A stretch of DNA of 64,000 nt from DATEDA01 sp963827595 (GTDB taxonomy: Bacteria; Pseudomonadota; Gammaproteobacteria; Burkholderiales; SG8-39), in contig CAWHBT010000008.1 of assembly GCA_963827595.1 (NCBI GenBank), forward strand, positions 124,001-188,000, given 5' to 3'. The position numbers and the translations under genes were made by a program. Shown in pieces: positions 20,310-27,906 of this stretch (its first letter is position 1; every line of letters starts with the position of its first letter). The notes under the pieces were generated by a model. The model saw only the letters and a program-made list of their open reading frames with translations, made no database searches and was not told where the DNA came from.

Positions 20310-22142
20310 ATGGAACGACAAACGCAGATCAACCTCTGGTACTTCGTGATCGCGGCGCTCGCCGCGATCTGGCTGCACAGCCTCTGGGTCCAGTCGCGGA
20401 CGGTCGAGCCGATCACCTACAGCGAGTTCCAGAGCTATCTCAAGGACGGCAAGATCGCGGAGGTGGCGATCCGGGAGAACACGGTCGAGGGCAAGTTCAA
20501 GGAGCCCCTCGCGGATGGCCGCACCAAGTTCGTCGCCGTCCGGGTCGACGAGGGCCTCGCCAAGGACCTGCAGCAGTACAACGTCAAGTTCACCGGGGTC
20601 ATCGAGAGCACGTTCCTGCGCGACATCCTCGGCTTTGTGCTCCCGGCGGTCGCGTTCTTCGGCCTGTGGTGGTTCGTGATGCGCAAGTTCGCCGAGAAGC
20701 AGGGTCTCGGCGGCGGCTTCCTCTCGGTCGGCAAGAGCAAGGCCAAGATCTACATGGAGAAAGACGTCAAGGTGACGTTCGACGACGTCGCCGGCGTCGA
20801 GGAGGCGAAGGACGAGCTGAAGGAGGTGGTCCAGTTCCTCAAGAATCCCAAGGACTACGGCCGGCTCGGCGGGCGCCTCCCGAAGGGGATTCTCCTCGTC
20901 GGCCCGCCCGGCACCGGCAAGACGCTGCTCGCACGCGCGGTCGCCGGCGAGGCCGGCGTGCCGTTCCTGTCGATCAACGGCTCCGAGTTCGTCGAGATGT
21001 TCGTCGGGGTCGGGGCGGCCCGCGTCCGCGACCTCTTCGAGCAGGCGCGGAAGCTCGCGCCGGCGATCATCTTCATCGACGAGATCGACGCGCTCGGCCG
21101 GGCGCGCGGCGCGTACGGCGTCGGCGGCCACGACGAGAAGGAGCAGACGCTCAACCAGCTGCTCGCCGAGCTGGACGGCTTCGACTCGTCGACCGGGCTC
21201 GTCCTCCTCGCCGCCACCAACCGCCCCGAGATCCTCGATCCCGCCCTCCTCCGCGCCGGCCGGTTCGACCGGCAGGTGCTGGTCGACCGCCCCGACAAGC
21301 CGGGCCGGGTTGCGATCCTGAAGATTCACCTCAAGAAGCTGAAGCTCGCCGCCGACGTCGACCCGGAGAAGATTGCGGCGCTGACGCCCGGATTCTCGGG
21401 TGCCGACCTCGCCAACCTTGTGAACGAAGCCGCGCTCCTTGCGACGCGCCGCGGCGCTTCGGCCGTAGCACTTCAGGATTTCAACAACGGGATCGAGCGC
21501 ATCGTCGCCGGGCTCGAGAAGAAGAACCGCCTCCTGAACGAGACCGAGCGCCGCACCGTCGCCTACCACGAGATGGGACACGCCCTCGTGGCGATGACGC
21601 TGCCGGGCTCGGACCCGGTGCACAAGATCTCGATCATCCCGCGCGGCATCGGCGCGCTCGGCTACACGATCCAACGCCCGCTCGAGGACCGCTTCCTGAT
21701 GACGACCGGGGAGCTCGAGAACAAGATGGCGGTCCTCCTCGGCGGCCGTGCGGCGGAGCGCATCGTCTTCGAGGAGATCTCGACCGGCGCCGCCGACGAC
21801 CTCCAGAAGGTCACCAACATCGCGCGCGCCATGGTCACGCGCTTCGGCATGGTCGAGAAGGTCGGCCAGATCGCGTACGAGTCGGAGCAGAACCAGTTCC
21901 TCGCGACACCCGGCGGCGCGGTGAAGACCCGCGAGTTCAGCGAGGCGACGGCGCGCGAGATCGACACGGCGGTGAAGGAGATCGTCGACCGGGCCTTTGC
22001 GAAGGCGGTGAGGATCCTCACCGACCGGCGCGCGGTGCTCGAGCGCGGCGCGCGGCTGCTGCTGCAGCAGGAAACGCTGAGCGAGGACGACCTGAAGGCG
22101 CTCGAGGCGACGCCGACACCCGCGGCGGTCGCCGCGTCGTAG
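20310..22142 (+). CDS. ftsH: ATP-dependent zinc metalloprotease FtsH (paralog-like)
   Basis: 610 residues. Membrane segments near 9-26 and 105-124 flank a short periplasmic domain; then an AAA+ ATPase with Walker A GPPGTGKT at 198-205, Walker B IIFIDEIDALG and second region of homology ATNRPEILDPALLRAGRFDR; then the protease with zinc site HEMGH at 420-424 (usual FtsH: HEAGH). It degrades membrane and some cytosolic proteins as a hexamer. The gene is alone, without the rlmE or folP/glmM neighbours of the main proteobacterial ftsH, so I take it to be a second copy. No clear ribosome-binding site precedes the ATG. Confidence 0.93.
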   Translation: MERQTQINLWYFVIAALAAIWLHSLWVQSRTVEPITYSEFQSYLKDGKIAEVAIRENTVEGKFKEPLADGRTKFVAVRVDEGLAKDLQQYNVKFTGVIESTFLRDILGFVLPAVAFFGLWWFVMRKFAEKQGLGGGFLSVGKSKAKIYMEKDVKVTFDDVAGVEEAKDELKEVVQFLKNPKDYGRLGGRLPKGILLVGPPGTGKTLLARAVAGEAGVPFLSINGSEFVEMFVGVGAARVRDLFEQARKLAPAIIFIDEIDALGRARGAYGVGGHDEKEQTLNQLLAELDGFDSSTGLVLLAATNRPEILDPALLRAGRFDRQVLVDRPDKPGRVAILKIHLKKLKLAADVDPEKIAALTPGFSGADLANLVNEAALLATRRGASAVALQDFNNGIERIVAGLEKKNRLLNETERRTVAYHEMGHALVAMTLPGSDPVHKISIIPRGIGALGYTIQRPLEDRFLMTTGELENKMAVLLGGRAAERIVFEEISTGAADDLQKVTNIARAMVTRFGMVEKVGQIAYESEQNQFLATPGGAVKTREFSEATAREIDTAVKEIVDRAFAKAVRILTDRRAVLERGARLLLQQETLSEDDLKALEATPTPAAVAAS

Positions 22143-22155
22143 CCGCCCCCGCCGG

Positions 22156-22965
22156 CTAGATCTGGATCGCGTCGATCCGGTTGTGGATCGCGCGCAGGAC
22201 CGAGAGCGCGGCGAGCGTCGAGGTCTTGGGGTTGTCGGCGAGCGGCCGTCCCTGGATCTCGACCCGCAGCTCGCCGAACGCGCCCTCCGCCTCGATGACG
22301 TGCACGTTTCCGGGGGCGTCCGGATCGGCGCTGAGGGAAACCTCGGTCCGGTCGAACCCGAGCCCGGCAAGTGCAATGGTGGCGGCGACGTTGGCGTTTT
22401 GCGGAAAGAGCCGCGCCGCCGCGCCGGCATTGCCGGTGTAGAACTCGGTCGCGCCCGTCAGCGCCCCGAGGTTGCAGAGCTCCTCGGCCGGCGTTCCTTT
22501 CCAGGCCTCCGGGACCTTGCGCGAGGTGTAGCGCACGCGCTCCAGGCCGCCGTAGCGCGCGGCGGCGAGGGCGTCGACGCCGGCGACCGCGCCCGCCGGG
22601 ATCATGAGCTTGCCCATGTGCGTGCGGCTCGCGCGCTCGAGGCGCTGCAGCACCAGGGTGTCGGTGAGCGCGCCCACCGAAGTGACGAGAAAGTCGGCGC
22701 CGCTCGTGAGGCAGTCCTCGCCGAACTCCGCGACCGCGGCGTGGCCCGCGCACTCGACCGCGAGCTCGGGCATGTCGGTCAGCTTCTCGTACCGGTCTAC
22801 GACCTGCACCTCGCCGGGCACGAACTCGTCGACCCGCGCCTTCACGTCCTTCACGTACTGGCTGCGCACCAGGATCGAGAGCCGGACGCGGTTCGCCTCG
22901 TTCTGGAGCGCCCGGGCGACGTGGCGTCCGACGGCGCCCATGCCGATCAACAGGATATGGCGCAT
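22156..22965 (-). CDS. nadX: Aspartate dehydrogenase-like NAD(P)-dependent oxidoreductase
   Basis: 269 residues; GGAGGG lies 4 bp before the ATG. N-terminal Rossmann motif LIGMGAVGRHVARAL, a central AVECAGHAAVAEFGEDCLTSGADFL-type region (seen as AVECAGHAAVAEF and GADFLVTSVGAL), the IPAGAVAGVDALAAARYGGL active-site loop and a C-terminal NPKTSTLAALSVLRAI segment, all typical of L-aspartate dehydrogenase (DUF108 family). It is divergent from the Rieske cluster with the shared control region 22966-23121 and so is likely coregulated. It could act on an amino-acid-like intermediate of that pathway instead of aspartate. Confidence 0.82.
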   Translation of the reverse strand: MRHILLIGMGAVGRHVARALQNEANRVRLSILVRSQYVKDVKARVDEFVPGEVQVVDRYEKLTDMPELAVECAGHAAVAEFGEDCLTSGADFLVTSVGALTDTLVLQRLERASRTHMGKLMIPAGAVAGVDALAAARYGGLERVRYTSRKVPEAWKGTPAEELCNLGALTGATEFYTGNAGAAARLFPQNANVAATIALAGLGFDRTEVSLSADPDAPGNVHVIEAEGAFGELRVEIQGRPLADNPKTSTLAALSVLRAIHNRIDAIQI

Positions 22966-23045
22966 CAGCCCTCCTTCGGCCGGCACTCTAACCGGGCGGC
23001 GCGCGGTCGAACAGCGCGGCGGCGGGCGACGCGCGCGAAAAAGGC

Positions 23046-23073
23046 TTGACAGGGCGCGGGGACCGGGTAGACT
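23046..23073 (+). promoter_or_regulatory. Sigma-70-type promoter of the Rieske catabolic cluster
   Basis: TTGACA (23046-23051), 16-bp spacer, TAGACT (23068-23073). This is the best promoter match seen in the window and lies about 50 bp before the first gene of the cluster. Confidence 0.65.
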
Positions 23074-23093
23074 TCGTCTCACATAAAAATCAA

Positions 23094-23111
23094 TGTTTCA
23101 TTAGTGATACA
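23094..23111 (+). promoter_or_regulatory. Candidate operator downstream of the catabolic promoter
   Basis: TGTTTCA-TTAG-TGATACA is an imperfect inverted repeat (6 of 7 positions paired) located between the promoter and the ferredoxin gene, in an AT-rich patch. The position suits a repressor, and an IclR-family gene is inside the cluster. Assignment to that regulator is inference. Confidence 0.4.
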
Positions 23112-23121
23112 ACGAGCCCCG

Positions 23122-23433
23122 ATGGCCCAGTGGCACGACGTGGCAGCCGCCGGTGACGTGGCCGAGGACACCCCCCTCGCCGTCAAGGTCGGCGAACGCG
23201 AGATCGGGATCTACGCGCTGAACGGCAGCTACTACGCGCTCGAGGACGTCTGCCCCCACGCGTACGCACTCCTCTCCCAGGGTTTCGTCGACGGCGAGGA
23301 GATCGAGTGCCCCCTGCACGGTGCCAAGTTCCATATTCCCACCGGCAAGTGCACGAAGGAACCCGCCGACCGCGACCTCGCCAAGTACGAGGTGAGGGTC
23401 GAAGGCGGGCGGTTGTTCGTCAAGACGGCCTGA
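23122..23433 (+). CDS. Rieske [2Fe-2S] ferredoxin component
   Basis: 103 residues from the ATG at 23122; a start 18 bp upstream is less likely. Rieske ligands are C44 and H46 in DVCPHAYALL and C63 and H66 in IECPLHGAKFHIPTGKC. A stand-alone small Rieske protein of this type shuttles electrons from a reductase to a Rieske non-heme iron oxygenase; both partners are in this cluster (reductase at 31997, oxygenase at 26791). It is the first gene after the promoter and is followed 5 bp later by the SDR gene. Confidence 0.92.
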   Translation: MAQWHDVAAAGDVAEDTPLAVKVGEREIGIYALNGSYYALEDVCPHAYALLSQGFVDGEEIECPLHGAKFHIPTGKCTKEPADRDLAKYEVRVEGGRLFVKTA

Positions 23434-23438
23434 GGGCG

Positions 23439-24176
23439 ATGGCAGCGCTCCGCGATCGACGGATCCTGATCACGGGCGGCGCCCGCGGCCTCGGCCGGGC
23501 GTTCGCCGAGAGCGCGCTCGCCGCCGGCGCGCGCGTCGCGATCGCGGACATCCTCGAGGACGCCGGGCGCGCGTCCGCGACCGCGCTCGGGGCGACGTTC
23601 GTGCCCCTCGACCTCGCCTCCCCGCAGTCGATCGACCGGTGTGCGAGCGCGGCCGCGGCGGCGCTCGGCGGTCTCGACGGCCTCATCAACAACGGCGCGA
23701 TCACGAGCTCCGGCGGCAAGACGCTCGAGGAGCTCGACATCGAGACCTGGGATCGCGTGATGAGCGTGAACGTCCGCGGCACCTGGCTCGCCACCCGCGC
23801 CGCCCTTCCCCATCTGCGCCGCTCGGGCAAGGGCCGCGTCATCAACGTGGCCTCCGACACCGCGCTCTGGGGCGCGCCGCGCCTCCTCGCCTACGTGGCG
23901 AGCAAGGGCGCAGTGATCGCGATGACGAAATCGATGGCGCGCGAGCTCGGCGCCGACGGGATCACGGTCAACGCGGTCGCGCCGGGGCTCACGCTCGTCG
24001 AGGCGACCGAGTACGTGCCGGCCGAGCGCCACCGCGTGTACGCGGAGGGCCGCGCGATCCAGCGCGCACAGGTGCCCGAGGACGTGTGCGGCGCCGTGAC
24101 CTACCTGCTGTCGGACGCGGCCGGGTTCGTCACCGGCCAGCTGCTCGCCGTCAACGGCGGGTTCGTGATGCACTGA
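23439..24176 (+). CDS. Short-chain dehydrogenase/reductase (SDR)
   Basis: 245 residues. Cofactor motif ITGGARGLGRAF near residue 11, the NNGAI motif at 84-88 and catalytic S139, Y152 and K156 (NVASDTALWG and YVASK). C-terminal PGLTLVEATEYVPAERHRVY and GQLLAVNGGFVMH are normal for the family. In a Rieske cluster such an enzyme commonly oxidises the cis-dihydrodiol to a catechol-type product, but it may act on another alcohol here. Located between the ferredoxin and cupin genes. Confidence 0.88.
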   Translation: MAALRDRRILITGGARGLGRAFAESALAAGARVAIADILEDAGRASATALGATFVPLDLASPQSIDRCASAAAAALGGLDGLINNGAITSSGGKTLEELDIETWDRVMSVNVRGTWLATRAALPHLRRSGKGRVINVASDTALWGAPRLLAYVASKGAVIAMTKSMARELGADGITVNAVAPGLTLVEATEYVPAERHRVYAEGRAIQRAQVPEDVCGAVTYLLSDAAGFVTGQLLAVNGGFVMH

Positions 24177-24200
24177 GCGGACTTTTCGTGGAGACACAAC

Positions 24201-24740
24201 ATGGCTGATCCGGCCGTCAAGGAACCCAAGACCAAGCGCACCTGGGACCGTCCCGAGGGCGCGAGCTTCGAGCAGTGGATGGAGTCGCGCGTCGCGCGGC
24301 ACGCCACCCGCAGGTACGACTGGGACGCGCTGAAGTTCCAGGCCGACTTCGACCCGAAGTACCGGCGCGCGCAGATGCGCTACGTCGGCACCGGCGGGAC
24401 CGGCGTCAAGTCCGACACCAAGACCGTCCCGGCGGAGCACTTCACGTTCTCGACCATGCTGCTGCCGGCCGGCGCCGAAGGACCGATGCACATCCACACC
24501 GACGTCGAGGAGATCTTCTTCGTCCTCCGCGGCAAGGTGAAGGTGATGTGCGAGAAGGACGGCCAGCGCTGGGAAGCCGTGATCGGCGACCGCGACCTCA
24601 TCTCGATCCCGCCGGGGGTCTACCGCGGCGAGATCAACGTCGGCGAGGAGGACGCGCTGATGTGCGTGATGCTCGGCGCGCCCACGCCGATCACGCCGAC
24701 CTACCCGGCCGATCACCCGCTCGCGAAGATCAAGCGCTAG
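24201..24740 (+). CDS. Single-domain cupin protein
   Basis: 179 residues. The first cupin motif is clear: GPMHIHTDVEEIFFVLRG, with metal ligands H97, H99 and E103 or E104. The second motif region holds SIPPGVYRGEINVGEEDALM, where the usual His is not evident, so the metal site may be incomplete or use another ligand. Long charged N-terminal extension (about 75 residues) before the barrel. Role in the cluster unknown: dioxygenase, isomerase, or a binding protein for a pathway intermediate. Confidence 0.85.
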   Translation: MADPAVKEPKTKRTWDRPEGASFEQWMESRVARHATRRYDWDALKFQADFDPKYRRAQMRYVGTGGTGVKSDTKTVPAEHFTFSTMLLPAGAEGPMHIHTDVEEIFFVLRGKVKVMCEKDGQRWEAVIGDRDLISIPPGVYRGEINVGEEDALMCVMLGAPTPITPTYPADHPLAKIKR

Positions 24741-24752
24741 CGCCGTCCGGAC

Positions 24753-25610
24753 ATGCCCCTCGACCTCGCGCCCGCCGCCGCGCTCGTCGCTCGCTACGCA
24801 CTCGCGCAGCGGGCCGCCGGCGCCGGCGCGGTCTCCTACCGCGAAGCGGGCGCGGGACCGGTGCTCGTCCTCCTGCACGGCATCGGCAGCCAGTCCGGGT
24901 CCTGGGTGCGCCAGATCGAGGCACTCGCGCCCCGCTTCCGCGTCGTCGCCTGGGACGCCCCGGGCTACGGCGAGTCCGATCCGCTGCCGGGCGCCACGCC
25001 CTCCGCCGCCGACTACGCGGCCGCGCTCGCGGCGCTGCTCGAGGCGCTCGACATCGAGCACGCGGTGCTCGTCGCGAGCTCGCTCGGCGCCCTCGTTGCC
25101 GGCGCGTTCGCGGCCCGCTGGCAGGAACGCGTCGCCGGCCTGGTGCTCCTGAATCCCGCCGGCGGCTACGGGCGCGCCAGCGCGCAGGACCGCGAGGAGA
25201 AGCTCGCGGCGCGGCTCGAGCGGCTCGCGAAGCTCGGCCCACGCGGGATGGCCGAGGAGCTCGCGCCCGGAATGCTGTCGGCGAGCGCTTCCGCCGAGGC
25301 GCGCGCGCTCGCGGCGTGGAGCACCGCCGCGCTCCGTCCGGACGGCTACGCGCAGGCGGCGCGGATGCTCGCGAACGGACGGCTCGTCGAGGACGCCGCG
25401 CTCTACCCTGGCCCAGTGCTGGTCGTCGGCACCAGCGCCGACACGATCACCCCGCCCGCCGGATGCGAGCAGATCGCGCGCGCGTTTCCACGCGGGCGCT
25501 TCCGCCTGCTGGAAGGGCCGGGGCACCTGTCCTATCTCGACGTCCCGGCGGCCGTGAACACCCTGATCGCCGAGTTCGCGGCGCGCGACGTCCGGGAGGC
25601 TGCGGCGTGA
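24753..25610 (+). CDS. Alpha/beta-fold hydrolase (meta-cleavage-product hydrolase-like)
   Basis: 285 residues. Oxyanion segment VLLHGIGSQSGSW, strand and turn VVAWDAPGYGESD, nucleophile S110 in VASSLGALVA (first Gly of G-x-S-x-G is Ala), acid in VVGTSADTITPP and histidine in EGPGHLSYLDVP. The overall pattern is like BphD/MhpC hydrolases, which cleave C-C bonds of ring-fission products. This fits the presence of a VOC-type dioxygenase in the same cluster. The TGA overlaps the GTG start of the IclR gene. Confidence 0.86.
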   Translation: MPLDLAPAAALVARYALAQRAAGAGAVSYREAGAGPVLVLLHGIGSQSGSWVRQIEALAPRFRVVAWDAPGYGESDPLPGATPSAADYAAALAALLEALDIEHAVLVASSLGALVAGAFAARWQERVAGLVLLNPAGGYGRASAQDREEKLAARLERLAKLGPRGMAEELAPGMLSASASAEARALAAWSTAALRPDGYAQAARMLANGRLVEDAALYPGPVLVVGTSADTITPPAGCEQIARAFPRGRFRLLEGPGHLSYLDVPAAVNTLIAEFAARDVREAAA

Positions 25611-26392
25611 CGCCCACCCTGCCCCGGTACAACGTCCCCGGCCTCGAGCGCGGCCTGCGCCTGCTCCAGCTCTTCGACCGCGCGCGGCGGGTCCTGACCG
25701 CCGCCGACATGGCGCGCGCGCTCGACATCCCGCGCTCGACCGCGTTTCGCCTCGCGCAAACGCTCGCGCACCTCGGGTTCCTCGAGCGCGAGGGCGACAG
25801 CTACCGGGTCGGGCCGGCAGTGCTGCGGCTCGGCTTCGAGTACATCGCCTCGCTCGACGTGGCGGAGCTCGCCCGTCCGGTCGTGGAGCACCTGCGCGAC
25901 GCGACCGGCTTGTCGGCGCAGCTCGTGATCCGCGACGGCCGCGACGTCGTGGTGGTGCTCAAGGCGTCGCCCGTCTCGACCTTCGCGAGCAACGTGACCG
26001 TCGGCACGCGGCTCCCGGCGCACGCCACGACCCTCGGCCGGGTGCTGCTCGCCGACGCCGACGACGCGACGCTGCGCGCGCTCTATCCGGAGCCGGCGCT
26101 GCCGCGGAGCTCGCCCCAGTCGCCCCGCACGCTCGCCGAGCTGAAGCGGCTGCTGCGCGAGGATCGCGCGCGCGGCTACGCGGTCAGCGAGTCGTTCTTC
26201 GAGCAGGGGATCTCGGCGGTCGTGGCGCCGGTGCGCGACCGGATCGGCGCGATCGCGGCCGCGATCAGCGTGACCGCGCAGCGCCCCACCCTCGAGAAGG
26301 AGCTGCGGGAGCGGCTGGTCGCCCAGGTGCTCGGCGCCGCCGCCGAGCTGTCGCGTCAGCTCAACTATCGTCCGGCCGAAGCGGCCGCGTAA
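25607..26392 (+). CDS. IclR-family transcriptional regulator
   Basis: 261 residues from a GTG that overlaps the hydrolase stop (GTGA). The N-terminal winged helix reads GLRLLQLFDRARRVLTAADM and ARALDIPRSTAFRLAQTLAH; an effector-binding domain follows with GTRLPAHATTLGRVLLAD and FFEQGISAVVAPVRDRIGAI. IclR proteins generally control the catabolic operon beside them; this one is embedded in the operon, so it probably regulates its own transcription. The candidate operator at 23094-23111 is a possible target. Confidence 0.92.
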   Translation: MTPTLPRYNVPGLERGLRLLQLFDRARRVLTAADMARALDIPRSTAFRLAQTLAHLGFLEREGDSYRVGPAVLRLGFEYIASLDVAELARPVVEHLRDATGLSAQLVIRDGRDVVVVLKASPVSTFASNVTVGTRLPAHATTLGRVLLADADDATLRALYPEPALPRSSPQSPRTLAELKRLLREDRARGYAVSESFFEQGISAVVAPVRDRIGAIAAAISVTAQRPTLEKELRERLVAQVLGAAAELSRQLNYRPAEAAA

Positions 26393-26406
26393 GGAGGAAG
26401 CGAACC

Positions 26407-26775
26407 ATGGCAGAGCGAGGCGTGATGCGGACCCACCTGCCCGCGGCGAACGCCGCGGAGGTGATCCCGGACCTGAACCCCTACCTCGAGGCGTATCGGA
26501 ACCCGCGCGCGAGCCAAGGCGGCGGCGCGGGACACATCTTCGCCACGGCGGAGCGCGACCTGATCCAGTGGCAGACGCGCCCGGCGGTGCCGGCCGAGTA
26601 CGAGAGCACGCTCGCCGATGCGCTCGAGCAGATCTTCGCGCAGCGGACCTACGACCTCGCGGAGATCGTCGCCGCGCTCAACCGCGAAGGCGTGCGGACG
26701 CCGTCCGGCGACGCCTGGACCGAGCGCAATTTCCAGGACACGCTGCGCGAGCTCGGCAAGCTCGCGTTCGGCTGA
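26407..26775 (+). CDS. Small protein with recombinase-like helix-turn-helix domain
   Basis: 122 residues (or 116 from an internal Met). GGAGGAAGC precedes the ATG. The C-terminal half, LAEIVAALNREGVRTPSGDA then WTERNFQDTLRELG, resembles the DNA-binding helices found in the Recombinase domain of serine recombinases, but no catalytic domain is present. The N-terminal half (NPYLEAYRNPRASQGG, GHIFATAERDLIQWQTR) has no recognised fold. I recall such small proteins being encoded next to Rieske oxygenases; here it is 15 bp upstream of one. It may be an accessory or assembly factor, not a recombinase. Confidence 0.75.
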   Translation: MAERGVMRTHLPAANAAEVIPDLNPYLEAYRNPRASQGGGAGHIFATAERDLIQWQTRPAVPAEYESTLADALEQIFAQRTYDLAEIVAALNREGVRTPSGDAWTERNFQDTLRELGKLAFG

Positions 26776-26790
26776 TCACAGGAGGCGTCG

Positions 26791-27837
26791 ATGGTCGATC
26801 CTCAAGCAGTCGAGCGGCTCGTCAATCGCGGGCTGCTGAACCAGTGGTACCCGGTGCTGCCGAGCTGGGCGGTGGCCGGCGCCCCGGTCGGCATCACCCG
26901 GCTCTCCCAGAACCTCGTGCTGTGGCGTGACGAGAAGGGCGCGGTACGAGCGATCGAGGACCGCTGCCCGCATCGCGGCGCGCGCCTCTCGCTCGGGTGG
27001 AACCTCGGTGACCGGCTCGCATGCTGGTACCACGGCGTCGAGGTCGACGGCACCGGCACCGTGCGCAAGGTCCCGGCGGTGGACCGCTGCCCGATGGAGG
27101 GCGAGCGCCGCGTGAAGAGCTATGCGGTGCAGGAGGTGCGCGGCGGGATCTTCGTCTACTTCGGCGACGCGCTCCATCCCGAGCCCTGCCCGCTCCAGCT
27201 CCCCGAGGAGCTCACGAGCGAGGAGTACGGCGCGATCCTGTGCTTCGCGAAGTGGAAGTGCAACTACCGCTACGCCATCGACAACGTCATGGACCCGATG
27301 CACGGCGCCTACCTGCACGCGGTGTCGCACTCGATGGCTGCCGGCGACAAGACCGCGAACATGCAGATGCGCAAGACCCCGACCGGGATCATCTTCGAGA
27401 AGACCGACCAGCGCGACGTCAACTTCGACTGGACCGAGTTCGGCGACACCGGCGCGATGTGGCTCCGGCTCGCGATCCCCTATCGCCCGAGCGCCGGTCC
27501 CGGCGGCAACTTCGGGATCTGCGGGTTCGTGACCCCGGTCGACGAGGACAACTGCCTGGTGTTCTTCTGGCGCACGCGCAAGTGCACCGGATGGGTCCGC
27601 GACGTCTGGCAGTTCATGTTCCGTACCAAGCTCGAGGGACTGCACTGGGCGGTGCTCGAGCAGGACCGGTTCGTCCTGGAGAACATGGCCCCGAACGCGC
27701 GCGCGCACGAGTTCCTCTACCAGCACGACACCGGCCTCGCGCGGCTGCGCCGCATCCTCGAGCAAAAGGCGAAAGCCCAGCTGGAGGCGCTCGAGAAGGC
27801 GATCGCACCGGCGCCCACGGCGCGGTCGGCGGCGTAG
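26791..27837 (+). CDS. Rieske non-heme iron oxygenase, alpha subunit
   Basis: 348 residues, the size of the phthalate-dioxygenase/demethylase (alpha-only) group. Rieske ligands: C59 and H61 in EDRCPHRGARLS, C78 and H81 in ACWYHGVEVDG. The catalytic iron motif is D168-x2-H171-x4-H176 in NVMDPMHGAYLHAV, with the bridging Asp present. The C-terminal domain has no beta-subunit gene beside it, consistent with an alpha-only enzyme. Substrate is not predictable; the neighbours suggest a ring compound. Works with the ferredoxin at 23122 and the reductase at 31997. Confidence 0.93.
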   Translation: MVDPQAVERLVNRGLLNQWYPVLPSWAVAGAPVGITRLSQNLVLWRDEKGAVRAIEDRCPHRGARLSLGWNLGDRLACWYHGVEVDGTGTVRKVPAVDRCPMEGERRVKSYAVQEVRGGIFVYFGDALHPEPCPLQLPEELTSEEYGAILCFAKWKCNYRYAIDNVMDPMHGAYLHAVSHSMAAGDKTANMQMRKTPTGIIFEKTDQRDVNFDWTEFGDTGAMWLRLAIPYRPSAGPGGNFGICGFVTPVDEDNCLVFFWRTRKCTGWVRDVWQFMFRTKLEGLHWAVLEQDRFVLENMAPNARAHEFLYQHDTGLARLRRILEQKAKAQLEALEKAIAPAPTARSAA

Positions 27838-27906
27838 CCGCGGCTCCCTTGCGCATGGGCGGCGCCACCGACACCTTCATCGACGTCTCAGGGGGACCTT
27901 CCCGCC

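Noticed and set aside
26407..26775. Fragment of a serine recombinase (mobile element)
   Set aside because: Complete small gene with its own ribosome-binding site, same composition as the operon and no catalytic-domain remains or repeats around it.
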